A stretch of 38,796 bases of DNA from Prevotella sp. (GCA_017483185.1 JAFULM010000019.1:1-38796), one strand, 5' to 3'; counted from the first letter of the stretch, positions 17,310 through 26,447 are shown. Notes: a model not told the origin generated them from the letters alone. Numbers and translations: made by a program.

Positions 17310-17666
17310 TTATTGTATATTGCTATAAAAATCTATAGTGTCGCCCTCTTTGAGAGTGACGATTGCCTTCTTGTATGCGTTCTTCTGTCCCTTGACGAGA
17401 CCGGCCTTTGTATAGCGTGAAGAACGTTTTCCGGCATAACGAATCGTATTTACGGCGATAACTGTGACATTATACAAAGCTTCGATTTCATTCTTGATCT
17501 CGATCTTGTTTGCCTCAGGCTTAACGATGAAGCCGTACTTGGGAGTAGCCTTCTTCGTTCTCTCCTCGCCCTTCTTAGACTTTACCCGATAAGTTTTGTC
17601 AACAGAAGACTTTTCTGTAATCTTGGTCATCTTCTCAGTGACCAATGGTTTTATTATAAATGCCAT
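17310..17666 (-). CDS. rplW: 50S ribosomal protein L23
   Basis: The protein has 118 residues, longer than the roughly 100 of E. coli. MAFIIKPLVTEKMTKI and the YGFIVKPEANKIEIKNEIEALYNV stretch are uL23. The extra residues form a basic insert near 25-45 (RVKSKKGEERTKK). L23 borders the tunnel exit and docks trigger factor and SRP. An AAGGAG lies 10 bases upstream, overlapping the rplD stop. Confidence 0.96.
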   Translation of the reverse strand: MAFIIKPLVTEKMTKITEKSSVDKTYRVKSKKGEERTKKATPKYGFIVKPEANKIEIKNEIEALYNVTVIAVNTIRYAGKRSSRYTKAGLVKGQKNAYKKAIVTLKEGDTIDFYSNIQ

Positions 17667-17676
17667 ATCGTTTTGT

Positions 17677-17682
17677 CTCCTT
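17677..17682 (-). promoter_or_regulatory. Shine-Dalgarno-like motif of rplW
   Basis: AAGGAG on the minus strand, 10 bases before the rplW ATG and abutting the rplD stop codon. Confidence 0.5.
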
Positions 17683-18311
17683 TATTTTGTTAAGATACCG
17701 TCGATAGTCTTCAGCGAGTTTTCGGTTACGACAAGCACATCTGCATTCAAAACCTTATAGGCATTGATGCCAGATGCGAGCATAACCTCGGTGCGCTGCA
17801 AATTACGAGCCGACAAATATACGTTTTTATTTGATTCCGGCAAAACAAAAAGCGCCTTACGACCTTCGACTTTAAGATTTTTAGCAATATTTACAAATTC
17901 TTTAGTCTTGGGGGCCTCCATTGTGAAGTCTTCCACTACTACGATTGCATTTTCCTGAGCCTTATATGACAGGGCGCTCTTGCGGGCGAGAACCTTCACT
18001 TTCTTGTTCAGCTTGAAGCGATAGTCGCGGGGCTTGGGACCGAACACGCGGCCTCCACCTACGAGCACCGGCGAGTTGATATCACCACGACGTGCACCGC
18101 CACCGCCCTTCTGACGGCCGAGCTTGCGTGTAGAACCGGAAACCTCGCTTCTCTCCTTTGATTTGTGTGTACCCTGACGCTGATTAGCGAGATACTGCTT
18201 TACGTCCAGATAAAGAACGTGGTCATTGGGCTCGATGCCGAAGATAGCCTCGTTGAGTTCTACCTTTCTTCCGGTCTCCTGACCATTGATATTCAATACG
18301 TTGATTTCCAT
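17682..18311 (-). CDS. rplD: 50S ribosomal protein L4
   Basis: The ATG at 18311 ([16 protein letters not shown]) gives 209 residues and overlaps the rplC stop by one base (TAATG). A longer frame starting upstream would run inside rplC. The loop that reaches the exit tunnel carries [17 protein letters not shown]. In E. coli L4 also represses the S10 operon; no leader resembling that one was identified here. Confidence 0.97.
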   Translation of the reverse strand: MEINVLNINGQETGRKVELNEAIFGIEPNDHVLYLDVKQYLANQRQGTHKSKERSEVSGSTRKLGRQKGGGGARRGDINSPVLVGGGRVFGPKPRDYRFKLNKKVKVLARKSALSYKAQENAIVVVEDFTMEAPKTKEFVNIAKNLKVEGRKALFVLPESNKNVYLSARNLQRTEVMLASGINAYKVLNADVLVVTENSLKTIDGILTK

Positions 18312-18925
18312 TACTTCTCTATTAATACAGTTGAACCATTGCAACCGGCAACGCTACCTTTGACAAGGATGAGGTTGTGCTCCGGTATTACCTTTAATAC
18401 TTTGAGGTTCTGGGTTGTGACTCTCTCATTACCCATGTGGCCGCCCATGCGCATGCCCTTGAACACCTTTGCGGGATAAGAGCAGGCACCAATCGAACCC
18501 GGCTTACGTGCGCGGTCGTCCTGACCGTGAGTGCTCTGGCCGACACCGCCGAAACCATGACGCTTCATTACGCCCTGGAATCCCTTACCTTTGGATGTTC
18601 CGACAACGTCCACGAACTGTGTGTCACTGAAGATGTCAACAGTGATGGTGTCACCGAGGTTGTATTCCTCGTCAAACTTGAACTCGGCCAAGTGGCTCTT
18701 CGGTGTTGTACCGGCTTTCTTGAAGATTCCCTGCATAGGCTTGGTCGTATTCTTCTCCTTAGCCTCGCCGAAACCCAGCTGAACAGCCTTGTAACCGTCC
18801 TTCTCGACGGTCTTTACCTGTGTAACAACACAAGGACCAGCTTCGATAACAGTGCACGGTACATTCTTACCGTCGGCACTGAACACGGATGTCATTCCGA
18901 TTTTTCTTCCAATTAATCCTGGCAT
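18311..18925 (-). CDS. rplC: 50S ribosomal protein L3
   Basis: The protein has 204 residues. [15 protein letters not shown] opens it; the central [16 protein letters not shown] and the Gln-containing [19 protein letters not shown] loop reach the peptidyl-transferase centre. In E. coli a Gln in this loop is methylated. uL3 starts 50S assembly. It follows rpsJ by 62 bp. Confidence 0.98.
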   Translation of the reverse strand: MPGLIGRKIGMTSVFSADGKNVPCTVIEAGPCVVTQVKTVEKDGYKAVQLGFGEAKEKNTTKPMQGIFKKAGTTPKSHLAEFKFDEEYNLGDTITVDIFSDTQFVDVVGTSKGKGFQGVMKRHGFGGVGQSTHGQDDRARKPGSIGACSYPAKVFKGMRMGGHMGNERVTTQNLKVLKVIPEHNLILVKGSVAGCNGSTVLIEK

Positions 18926-18987
18926 TTCAATTATTATTTATAAGAATAATGTATTTATACGATTTTAATCTTAGCGTTCCGGTAGTA

Positions 18988-19293
18988 CTATACCTTGATT
19001 TCCACTTCAACACCACTGGGGAGCTCGAGCTTCATCAGTGCGTCCACGGTCTTGGCTGTAGAGCTGTAGATGTCGATCAGACGCTTGTAGTCTGAGAGCT
19101 GGAACTGCTCACGTGCCTTCTTATTGACGAACGTGCTGCGGTTTACGGTGTAGATACGCTTGTGTGTAGGCAATGGGATAGGGCCGCTGATGATTGCGCC
19201 TGTAGCCTTGACAGCCTTCACGATTTTCTCTGCTGACTTGTCAACCAATTTGTGGTCGTAAGACTTCAGCTTGATTCTGATTTTCTGACTCAT
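18988..19293 (-). CDS. rpsJ: 30S ribosomal protein S10
   Basis: The protein has 101 residues. [18 protein letters not shown] and [17 protein letters not shown] with the protruding loop are uS10 of the 30S head, which also serves as NusE in antitermination. It is the first gene of the S10 cluster and is separated from fusA by a strong hairpin. Confidence 0.98.
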   Translation of the reverse strand: MSQKIRIKLKSYDHKLVDKSAEKIVKAVKATGAIISGPIPLPTHKRIYTVNRSTFVNKKAREQFQLSDYKRLIDIYSSTAKTVDALMKLELPSGVEVEIKV

Positions 19294-19330
19294 TGTTATT
19301 GATTTAAATTATTGTTACCAAATCTTTGAG

Positions 19331-19382
19331 AGAAAAGAGGTACGCCGCTTAAGAGTCATTCGCTAAGCGGCGCCTCTTTTCT
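19331..19382 (-). terminator. Hairpin between fusA and rpsJ
   Basis: On the minus strand GAAAAGAGG-CGCCGCTTA pairs with TAAGCGGCG-TA-CCTCTTTTC around a loop of about 12 bases. The T run lies inside the descending stem, and a T/C run follows. It could terminate or attenuate the str transcript, or mark a processing point before rpsJ. Confidence 0.6.
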
Positions 19383-19395
19383 TCGTTATCTGCTA

Positions 19396-21513
19396 TTATA
19401 CGAGATCTGCGCGTCCCTTGCACTCTTCAAGGATTGTCTTGGCGATAGAGCTGGACACTGCCTCGTGGTGGTCATACTCCATTGAGCTTGTTGCACGTCC
19501 TGAAGTGATGGTACGCAGGGCGGTCACATAACCGAACATTTCTGCCAGCGGAACCATTGCCTTGACGATGCGTGCACCGCTACGGGCCTCTTCCATGCCC
19601 TGAACCATACCACGACGCTTGTTCAAGTCACCGATGACGTCACCCATGTTCTCCTCCGGAGTAACGACCTCTACCTTCATGATCGGCTCCATCAGCACGG
19701 GACCGGCCTTCGGGCAGGCGTTCTTGAATGCGTTGCGGGCTGCGAGCTCAAACGAGAGCTGATCGGAGTCAACCGGGTGGAACGAACCGTCGAGCAGCGT
19801 CACCTTCAGTCCTGTGACAGGATAGCCACCGAGCACACCGGCCTTGAGGCAGTCCTCGAATCCCTTCTGTACAGAGGGGATGAATTCCTTAGGCACGTTA
19901 CCGCCCTTAACCTCATTGATGAACTGCAGATCGCCGTCCTTGTAGTCCTCATCCTTCGGACCGATGTTGACGATGATGTCTGCGAACTTACCGCGACCAC
20001 CGGACTGCTTCTTGTAAACCTCACGGAGGTTGACTTCCTTGGTGATGGCCTCCTTGTAGTTAACCTGGGGCTTACCCTGATTACACTCTACCTTGAATTC
20101 ACGCTTCAGACGGTCGATGATAATGTCGAGGTGGAGCTCACCCATACCCGAGATGACGGTCTGGCCGCTCTGCTCGTCTGTATGTACGGTGAATGTCGGA
20201 TCCTCCTCGGCCAACTTAGCAAGACCGTTGTCGAGTTTGGCGATATCAGCCTGGCTCTTCGGCTCTACGGCAATCGAAATCACGGTGTCGGGGAACGACA
20301 TGGACTCCAATACGATGGGCTTCTCCTCGTCGCAGAGGGTATCACCCGTACGGATGTCCTTGAAACCTACGCCGGAACCTATATCGCCTGCTGCGATTTC
20401 ATCGACAGGGTTCTGCTTGTTTGAGTGCATCTGGAATAGACGGCTCACGCGCTCTTTCTTGCCCGTACGGGGATTGTAGACGTATGAACCGGCAGTGACC
20501 TTACCTGAGTAGACGCGGAAGAACACCAGACGACCTACATACGGGTCTGTGGCAATCTTGAACGCCAGTGCTGATGTAGGATCGTCCTCTGACGGCTTGC
20601 GGTCTTCCTCTTCATCGGTATCGGGGTTTGTTCCCACGATATTCTCTGTATCCAGAGGTGAGGGCAGGAAAGCGCAGACATAGTCAAGCATTGTCTGGAC
20701 ACCCTTGTTCTTGAATGAAGAACCGCAGAGCATAGGAGTACACTGCAGAGCGATTGTACCCTTGCGGATAGCGGCGATGATTTCCTCTTCCGTGATAGAC
20801 TCAGGATCCTCGAAGTACTTCTCCATCAGGTTTTCGTCGAACTCGGCTGCTGACTCGAGAAGTTTGCCACGCCACTCGTTGCACTCGTCAACCATGTCGG
20901 CCGGTATGTCCTCAATGTCATACTCAGCACCCATTGTCTCGTCGTGCCACAGAATGGCCTTCATCTTGATAAGGTCGACAAGGCCCTTGAATCTCTCTTC
21001 GGCACCAATCGGGCAGCAGAGGTTCACAGGGTTGGCACCCAGCACTTCCTTCATCTGCTTGAGCACGTCATAATAGTCGGCACCCGAACGGTCCATCTTG
21101 TTGACGTATCCGATACGGGGCACATTGTATTTGTCAGCCTGACGCCATACGGTCTCCGACTGCGGTTCAACACCGCCGACGGCGCAATATGTAGCCACGG
21201 CACCGTCCAGCACGCGGAGCGAGCGCTCCACCTCAGCTGTGAAGTCGACGTGTCCCGGAGTGTCAATCAAGTTAATCTTATACTGGTCACCCTTGTAGTT
21301 CCAGAAACAGGTTGTGGCGGCAGAAGTGATGGTGATACCACGCTCCTGCTCCTGAGCCATCCAGTCCATAGTTGCCGAACCCTCGTGGGTCTCGCCAATC
21401 TTATGGGTTTTACCTGTGTAGAACAGGATACGCTCGGAAGTCGTTGTCTTTCCGGCGTCGATGTGCGCCATAATACCAATGTTGCGGGTCAAATGTAAAT
21501 CGCGATGTGCCAT
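19396..21513 (-). CDS. fusA: Elongation factor G
   Basis: The protein has 705 residues. The GTPase domain shows G1 AHIDAGKTT (16-24), G3 DTPGH and G4 NKMD. Domains II to V follow with the usual motifs, for example [20 protein letters not shown] and the C-terminal [17 protein letters not shown] translocates tRNA and mRNA and helps recycle ribosomes. It is 34 bp downstream of rpsG. tuf does not follow; as in other Bacteroidetes it must lie elsewhere. Confidence 0.98.
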   Translation of the reverse strand: MAHRDLHLTRNIGIMAHIDAGKTTTSERILFYTGKTHKIGETHEGSATMDWMAQEQERGITITSAATTCFWNYKGDQYKINLIDTPGHVDFTAEVERSLRVLDGAVATYCAVGGVEPQSETVWRQADKYNVPRIGYVNKMDRSGADYYDVLKQMKEVLGANPVNLCCPIGAEERFKGLVDLIKMKAILWHDETMGAEYDIEDIPADMVDECNEWRGKLLESAAEFDENLMEKYFEDPESITEEEIIAAIRKGTIALQCTPMLCGSSFKNKGVQTMLDYVCAFLPSPLDTENIVGTNPDTDEEEDRKPSEDDPTSALAFKIATDPYVGRLVFFRVYSGKVTAGSYVYNPRTGKKERVSRLFQMHSNKQNPVDEIAAGDIGSGVGFKDIRTGDTLCDEEKPIVLESMSFPDTVISIAVEPKSQADIAKLDNGLAKLAEEDPTFTVHTDEQSGQTVISGMGELHLDIIIDRLKREFKVECNQGKPQVNYKEAITKEVNLREVYKKQSGGRGKFADIIVNIGPKDEDYKDGDLQFINEVKGGNVPKEFIPSVQKGFEDCLKAGVLGGYPVTGLKVTLLDGSFHPVDSDQLSFELAARNAFKNACPKAGPVLMEPIMKVEVVTPEENMGDVIGDLNKRRGMVQGMEEARSGARIVKAMVPLAEMFGYVTALRTITSGRATSSMEYDHHEAVSSSIAKTILEECKGRADLV

Positions 21514-21547
21514 TGTATTCTTTCCTTATTATTGATATTCGTGAAGA

Positions 21548-22024
21548 TTAGAATCTGAAGTGAGCGAATGCACGGTTAGCCTCAGCCATGCGGTGCATGT
21601 CTTCCTTACGCTTGAAGGCACCACCCTGATTGTTGAAGGCGTCCATGATTTCTGCTGCCAGCTTGTCGGCCATTGTCTTGCCGCTGCGCTTGCGAGCGAA
21701 AGAGATCATGTTCTTCATCGAGATGCTCTCCTTGCGGTCGGGACGGATTTCCGTCGGCACCTGGAATGTGGCACCACCGATACGGCGGCTCTTCACCTCC
21801 ACCTGCGGAGTGATGTTGTCGAGGGCTGTCTTCCATATTTCGAGAGACGACTTCTCCTCGTTGCTCATCTTGCCCTTTACTACCTCGAGAGCTGTGTAGA
21901 AAATCTCGTATGACTTGGTCTTCTTGCCGTCATACATCAAGTGGTTCACAAACTTCGACACTTTCTTGTCGTTGAACACGGGATCCGGCAGGATCACACG
22001 CTTCTTTGGTTTTGCTTTTCTCAT
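21548..22024 (-). CDS. rpsG: 30S ribosomal protein S7
   Basis: The ATG at 22024 ([17 protein letters not shown]) gives 158 residues; the open frame extends 20 codons further without family similarity. [19 protein letters not shown] and the C-terminal [20 protein letters not shown]-like end ([20 protein letters not shown] in sense, read here with KRKED) identify uS7. It organises the 30S head and lines the E site. The 159-bp gap from rpsL is long for this operon and purine-rich on the sense strand; I see no gene in it. Confidence 0.96.
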   Translation of the reverse strand: MRKAKPKKRVILPDPVFNDKKVSKFVNHLMYDGKKTKSYEIFYTALEVVKGKMSNEEKSSLEIWKTALDNITPQVEVKSRRIGGATFQVPTEIRPDRKESISMKNMISFARKRSGKTMADKLAAEIMDAFNNQGGAFKRKEDMHRMAEANRAFAHFRF

Positions 22025-22183
22025 TTCTTTTAATGATTTAATTCTGCATGGGGTTGTTTCTTTTCCGTTCTTCAACGCCCTCACCCGGGCATTTACTCAA
22101 CCTTTGTAACACTTCTCCAGCAAAACGTTTTGTCTTTTTTACTTTTCTGTCCTCGGCTTTTCTAACCTTCTCCGGTTATTGTT

Positions 22184-22564
22184 TTACTTCTTTGCCTTAG
22201 GACGCTTTGCTCCGTACTTGGAGCGGCGCTGAGTACGGTTGGCAACACCGGCTGTATCCAGCGTACCGCGAACGATGTGATAACGCACACCGGGAAGGTC
22301 CTTCACACGACCACCGCGAACGAGCACGATAGAGTGTTCCTGCAGGTTGTGTCCCTCTCCGGGGATATAGGAGTTGACCTCCTTCTGGTTTGTCAGACGC
22401 ACACGTGCGACCTTACGCATAGCCGAGTTCGGCTTTTTAGGGGTTGTGGTGTACACACGAACGCATACACCGCGACGCTGAGGGCATGAATCCAATGCAG
22501 GAGACTTGCTCTTGTCAACAAGTTCCTTTCTACCCTTTCTTACCAATTGTTGAATTGTAGGCAT
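22184..22564 (-). CDS. rpsL: 30S ribosomal protein S12
   Basis: The protein has 126 residues. [20 protein letters not shown] and [17 protein letters not shown] are the uS12 decoding-centre loops. Lys43 and Lys88, the positions where streptomycin-resistance changes arise, are both the wild-type Lys. S12 monitors codon-anticodon pairing. It is the first gene of the long minus-strand cluster, with a candidate promoter about 85 bp upstream. Confidence 0.98.
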   Translation of the reverse strand: MPTIQQLVRKGRKELVDKSKSPALDSCPQRRGVCVRVYTTTPKKPNSAMRKVARVRLTNQKEVNSYIPGEGHNLQEHSIVLVRGGRVKDLPGVRYHIVRGTLDTAGVANRTQRRSKYGAKRPKAKK

Positions 22565-22618
22565 TTTGTTTGTTTTTTAATTATTATATATTTTGTATAT
22601 TGTCACACTGATACCATA

Positions 22619-22710
22619 CGGGTATAATATACCCATATTTGGGCTGCAAAGGTACATATTTTATCTTAAACAGCCATATACATTATATAGAATCACCACC
22701 AAATATGGGT
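22619..22710. promoter_or_regulatory. Inverted repeats around the str-operon promoter
   Basis: ACCCATATTTGG (22631-22642) has an exact inverted copy at 22699-22710. A perfect 7-bp inverted repeat GGGTATA-A-TATACCC overlaps the left copy, and AATCACC/GGTGATT brackets the right one. The minus-strand -7 box TACCTTTG (22647-22654) lies between. The layout suggests an operator or structured leader. Confidence 0.5.
22647..22654 (-). promoter_or_regulatory. Likely -7 box for rpsL-rpsG-fusA
   Basis: TACCTTTG on the minus strand matches TAnnTTTG exactly. No clear TTTG is found at the -33 position, so recognition may depend on an activator or on the flanking inverted repeats. Transcription would start near 22640, about 75 bases before rpsL. 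Confidence 0.5.
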
Positions 22711-22719
22711 GATTTTAAA

Positions 22720-23457
22720 TTAATATATACTTTTTTAACACTTTGATTATCTCCAAATATCTGTTTTTGTGATGACAACGACAGTTTTTCATCCATATCT
22801 TAAGCCAACACCGACGCCACAGACTCATCATGACGCCCTCCCTGCGGATATCAAAGCAGAGCCACGACCCTATTCCGAAGCAAATGGAGAGTCAGAAAAT
22901 AGAGGACAAAAAGTGTTAAAAACAGGCTCTAAACGCCTTCATTTTGCCATTCTTTTCCAAGAAACCGCCGTCGGTCGCAAATATCGCAAAATAACGTGTG
23001 CAACTACAACAGACTGACAGAAAGGCCGTTGTCATACAAAGATCGCAATTTGTGCAACTTTTTGAAGCCCAAAACGCCGCTTTTTCGCTGCCGTAAGGGC
23101 CCCGTTGGTCCACAACGGCATGCTCGTTGGACTGCAACGGAGGCCTCGCCACGATCCAACGGGGCCCTCGTTGCAACCCAACGGCAGCCCCCTTGGTTTT
23201 CCGCGGCAAAACAATCGCATGACAAACACGATTTTTCGGCTTTTCGAGGTCACAAAACTTACTTTTTCGTTTGTCCTGATTTTTTTAGCAACAATGTTTA
23301 CAAGATTGCCCACGACCGACAAGAAGAGACGAATTGTTCTCGTCAGGGGAGCATCATGCGATATCACTCCAAATGTCACGACAAACCAATCCGCAATCGT
23401 TTTTTTGCCCAACAAGAACAGAACTTCCATAATCATTAGGTTCCGACAACAAAAGAA
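22720..23457. other. Gene-free spacer with repeat element B
   Basis: No open frame here resembles a protein; the longer frames run through the 22-bp-module repeat. About 22927-22990 (AAACGCCTTCATTTT onwards) resembles 31347-31411, so the repeated unit extends well upstream of the modules. The right part, about 23230-23440, is AT-rich with no feature I can name. Confidence 0.5.
23091..23200 (+). repeat. 22-bp palindromic-module repeat, copy B
   Basis: CAACGG occurs at 23113, 23135, 23157 and 23179, exactly every 22 bp. Each module is CAACG, a variable core, then CGTTG or a decayed form, with a short spacer. Cores include the perfect hexamer palindromes GCATGC, AGGCCT and GGGCCC. The left end CCGTAAGGGCCCCG matches copy C; the right end lacks the inverted partner. 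Confidence 0.8.
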
Positions 23458-23507
23458 AGCCCCGATTCGGAACGACGACATCTGACCATCGTGCCCGAGT
23501 CGGGGCT
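23458..23507 (-). terminator. Terminator of the BACON lipoprotein gene
   Basis: On the minus strand AGCCCCGACTCGG pairs with CCGAATCGGGGCT (one mismatch), followed by TTTCTTTTGTT. It lies about 110 bp after the stop codon of the lipoprotein gene. Confidence 0.7.
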
Positions 23508-23616
23508 ATAACGTCTGCTACGATGTTATGCGTAATCTACGCGGCTCGTCATCGACCGCAGCCCGACAGACCCTGATATCCGCCGCCTTTTTCACAGAAG
23601 GCTGCCTCCGGGTTGT

Positions 23617-25620
23617 CTATTGAACATATTCGCCGGTATAAGAGAGTGTGCCGGACAAGGTTTCCTGAGATTTATATTGCGTCGCACCGCCTCCGGGATA
23701 TGCCGTCCCGCTGCTTTTCCTCGACTCAAGCACCTTCACACTGAGCGTCGACAGGTCTATCGCAAGAGAGAAGTCGCCGGTGGAATTGTCCGGACCTTTG
23801 GACGAACCGTCGATGCGGATGAATGTGTCTGTCCATGAGCAAGTGAACCTTGTCAGCGAGAAGCCGTCCGACACAATAACTCCCGAAGTCGATGTGTTTG
23901 ACAAAGCCCAGTTGGCAAACGAGACACCGCTCAATGGCAGAGTGGACGTGATGGTGGTCATCCCGCCTATTCTCATCAAGAACAGAGTCAGGTCGACGTT
24001 TTGCTCCTGCGTGAAGTTATAGGATGGTTTGGACGGATATTCCGTCTTGGAGACCAACTTGCATGTGCCTCTGAAGTAGGCCATGTTTCCGATTGTCTGT
24101 TGGGCCACGCTGATGGTTTTCGCCTGACTGTCACCACGCGGTGACTTTGCCTCGACGGTCACCGTAGCTTCCCTGCTTTCGGAACCGGCAGAGACGGCTA
24201 TCTGCAGAGTATTTTCACGGTCGGGCGTCACCCGGCACCATCCTGCACTGCTACGGGCCGTCCACGTCCAGTCGTCGGCGGGCAGAGTCACTTGGACCGT
24301 CTTCTTGCCACCGCTCTCTGAGAACGTCAGCGAGGATTCGGACAGCTCCAAGTCGCCGTCGATGCGGAACTCGACATACGAGGATTCGTATGTCGTGCCC
24401 ATCACCGTGGCAGTGGCCGTCACTTGATACGTCTCGCCTTTCTGAAGATTGCCGAAGGTGTAGGTGGTCGAACCGTCAAGTGTGGCGGAGACATTGTCCA
24501 CCATGACGCGGTTGCGGTAGAGACGGTAGCCGGTCACAGTGAAACGGCCGTCGAAACCAGAGAAACTGCCGCACACGGTCGCCGAACGGTCACCAACCGA
24601 GATGAGACGCACCGCGGGTTTGTATTTTGCCGACTCGTCATAAACTTTCCATGAGGAGGTCTGCGCCCGGCGGGATGTGAAAGAATAGGAGTCGATGGTC
24701 GTCATGACAAAATCATCCGACACGTCGTCATATCTCTCGTAGTCATAGTCCCGGACGTACTTATAAGCAGCCAGAGCTGTACGGTATATGTACATAGGTG
24801 GTAATATTGTATTCTCCAGCTTTTCCAATAGCTCTATTTTGGCTTTGATTTTCTTTTCAAAATTCGAGACCATAATTTCGTTAAACTTCTGACCAAACTC
24901 CTTCTCATCATTGGAATAGAGATGTGCCTCGCCAACGACAAGTCCCAGATCTGTCCACAGTGTCAGCACATCGGATGCACCTGAAGCGCACGACGGCATC
25001 CCCATCACCTTGTTCCAATCACTCAATGCGGAAGACATGGGTCTGATGATGTCTTTCATCACAAGTTCACGCACGAAGTCCATATCATCACCACGAGTGA
25101 CGGCCTGCATACCACCGCGCGTCATCACATTTGCCACCCGCTGCGAGGACGTGATTACGTAGGAGTCTTGATGTTTGGAATAGGTGCCGGCAGAGATAAC
25201 GATATCGTTTCCGTCTGCCGTTATCAATGTGGCGACAGGCTCCGGGACGGGATTAAAGGGATCATCCTCCAATATGGTAATGCCTTTGGACGACGCAGAC
25301 ATGAAGGCGGAAACACGTTCGCGACTGTTCATGTAGTGAAACACCATAACCCCGGGATCGACCGGGTCATACAGTTCTGTGCACATCTCACAACCATCCA
25401 CAACGGTCATGCGGGGGACAATGCCGTCGGCTTCCGTCACTCCGGGATAGACATAGACGGTCAGTTCGCGGTCGGCCTGACCGGTGTCTTCACCTTCTCC
25501 CTGGACTACATTTTCGTCCTCTCCCGGCGCATCCGAACCATCACTGCTACATCCGACAAGAAGCGGAAGGACACAAAGGACACTTAAAAATAAAAACAAG
25601 GATACAACAATTCGTTTCAT
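23617..25620 (-). CDS. BACON-domain lipoprotein
   Basis: The protein has 667 residues. A signal peptide with lipobox LVGC (Cys24) predicts a lipid-anchored envelope protein, and an Asp/Glu/Gly-rich linker (27-50) suggests export towards the surface. Residues 50-330 resemble nothing I recognise; a lysine- and glutamate-rich helix lies near 250-270. Residues of about 335-420 look like a fibronectin-III or Ig-like fold (TVTGYRLYRNRV, then TYQVTATATV). A BACON domain covers about 424-508 (LELSESSLTFSESGGKKTVQV, Trp451, SVAQQ). The last 150 residues form another beta-rich part. BACON domains accompany carbohydrate or mucin binding in Bacteroidetes, but no catalytic module or SusC/D partner is present. 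It is monocistronic, with a terminator downstream. Confidence 0.8.
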   Translation of the reverse strand: MKRIVVSLFLFLSVLCVLPLLVGCSSDGSDAPGEDENVVQGEGEDTGQADRELTVYVYPGVTEADGIVPRMTVVDGCEMCTELYDPVDPGVMVFHYMNSRERVSAFMSASSKGITILEDDPFNPVPEPVATLITADGNDIVISAGTYSKHQDSYVITSSQRVANVMTRGGMQAVTRGDDMDFVRELVMKDIIRPMSSALSDWNKVMGMPSCASGASDVLTLWTDLGLVVGEAHLYSNDEKEFGQKFNEIMVSNFEKKIKAKIELLEKLENTILPPMYIYRTALAAYKYVRDYDYERYDDVSDDFVMTTIDSYSFTSRRAQTSSWKVYDESAKYKPAVRLISVGDRSATVCGSFSGFDGRFTVTGYRLYRNRVMVDNVSATLDGSTTYTFGNLQKGETYQVTATATVMGTTYESSYVEFRIDGDLELSESSLTFSESGGKKTVQVTLPADDWTWTARSSAGWCRVTPDRENTLQIAVSAGSESREATVTVEAKSPRGDSQAKTISVAQQTIGNMAYFRGTCKLVSKTEYPSKPSYNFTQEQNVDLTLFLMRIGGMTTITSTLPLSGVSFANWALSNTSTSGVIVSDGFSLTRFTCSWTDTFIRIDGSSKGPDNSTGDFSLAIDLSTLSVKVLESRKSSGTAYPGGGATQYKSQETLSGTLSYTGEYVQ

Positions 25621-25644
25621 AGGCTTTATTTATAAAACATTAAA

Positions 25645-25723
25645 ATAGGTACGGAACATATAGTCTCACACTTGCCAGAATAAATAAGATCGACAATGCT
25701 GGAACCAAACATTCCGTACCTAT
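25645..25723. promoter_or_regulatory. 12-bp inverted repeat upstream of lipoprotein gene
   Basis: ATAGGTACGGAA (25645-25656) and its exact complement (25712-25723) are 55 bp apart, immediately upstream of the lipoprotein start. They could form a leader stem or a pair of regulator sites. No clean TAnnTTTG box is visible nearby. Confidence 0.45.
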
Positions 25724-25790
25724 AATATCAGGTATCCATTCCCGTCATGACATTCACACGACAGGAACGCGAGAGGGGCATTGGGAGATT

Positions 25791-26114
25791 TTACGCCTCG
25801 CCCTTGCCGACATTGAACGGCGCGATAGTGCGTGGTGACTGGTTGGGTATGGTGATCTGACCAAACTCACGTTCATAACGCACGATGTTCTCCTGCAAAG
25901 CCATGAGCAGACGTTTGGCGTGTTCAGGGGCAAGAATGACGCGGCTACGTACTTGTGCCTTGGGTACCCCGGGAAGTACACGGGCAAAATCAAGTACGAA
26001 ATCACTGCTTGAATGTGTTATTATAGCGAAGTTTGCATATTCTCCCTGTGCTTTGTCCTGCGGCAGTTCCACCTGAAACTGCCCCTGCTGCTGCTTGTTC
26101 TCGTTTTCGTTCAT
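25791..26114 (-). CDS. DUF3467 family protein
   Basis: The protein has 107 residues, small, soluble, with no signal peptide. After a Gln/Asn-rich start the body shows YANFAIITHSSSDFVLDFARVLPG and SRVILAPEHAKRLLMALQENI, the DUF3467 pattern. The function is unknown. In many Bacteroidetes this gene lies next to rpoC, just upstream of rpsL. Here it stands alone, about 3.2 kb before rpsL, with its own strong promoter and the lipoprotein gene in between. Confidence 0.85.
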   Translation of the reverse strand: MNENENKQQQGQFQVELPQDKAQGEYANFAIITHSSSDFVLDFARVLPGVPKAQVRSRVILAPEHAKRLLMALQENIVRYEREFGQITIPNQSPRTIAPFNVGKGEA

Positions 26115-26152
26115 AATATTAATAATGTTTTAAATTAGAAGTCTTTGTTAGG

Positions 26153-26183
26153 CAAAGGTAACATTTTTCTCCTAAACGACAAA
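26153..26183 (-). promoter_or_regulatory. Promoter of the DUF3467 gene
   Basis: On the minus strand TTTG (26180-26183), a 19-base spacer and TACCTTTG (26153-26160) match the Bacteroidetes consensus closely, about 40 bases before the start codon. Confidence 0.75.
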
Positions 26184-26311
26184 TTATTATGACGGAAAGT
26201 TTACATGGCCTGTAACCTTTGACATAGTTTTCGGAAACCGACAGCCTTACAGAAACACTCTTACGAACCGCCATGTTTAACCTTTCACGTCTGACGAGAA
26301 TGAGGAAAAAC

Positions 26312-26347
26312 AAAAAAGCGGCCCGGATTTTCATCCGAGCCGCTTTT
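26312..26347 (-). terminator. Terminator of tRNA-Phe
   Basis: On the minus strand AAAAGCGGC-A-CGGAT pairs with ATCCG-G-GCCGCTTTT around a 4-base loop, two bases after the tRNA 3' end, with the T run that follows. The single internal mismatch does not weaken it much. Confidence 0.8.
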
Positions 26348-26348
26348 G

Positions 26349-26421
26349 TGGTGCCACCAGGAATCGAACCGGGGACACAAGGATTTTCAGTCCTTTGCTC
26401 TACCAACTGAGCTATGGCACC
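26349..26421 (-). tRNA. tRNA-Phe (anticodon GAA)
   Basis: The 73-nt cloverleaf has acceptor stem GGTGCCA/TGGCACC, D arm AGCTCAGTTGGTAGAGC, anticodon stem AAGGA/TCCTT with loop CTGAAAA, and T loop GGTTCGATTCC. CCA is not encoded. It is transcribed divergently from tRNA-Pro, with its own promoter and terminator. Confidence 0.96.
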
Positions 26422-26447
26422 AACGCTTTGTTTGCTGTTTGCGGATG

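Noticed and set aside
19294-19395. Missing tuf between fusA and rpsJ as an anomaly
   Set aside because: Bacteroidetes usually carry tuf elsewhere, so its absence here is normal.
19777-20424. 215-codon plus-strand frame inside fusA
   Set aside because: Antisense to the highly conserved EF-G sequence.
23091-23200. CRISPR array
   Set aside because: Units are contiguous degenerate palindromes without unique spacers, and no cas gene is nearby.
22996-23485. Overlapping open frames of 126-149 codons in the rpsL upstream spacer, on both strands
   Set aside because: They run through the 22-bp-module repeat, which by chance lacks stops. Similar peptide words (LQRGPR-type) appear at all three repeat copies, on either strand.
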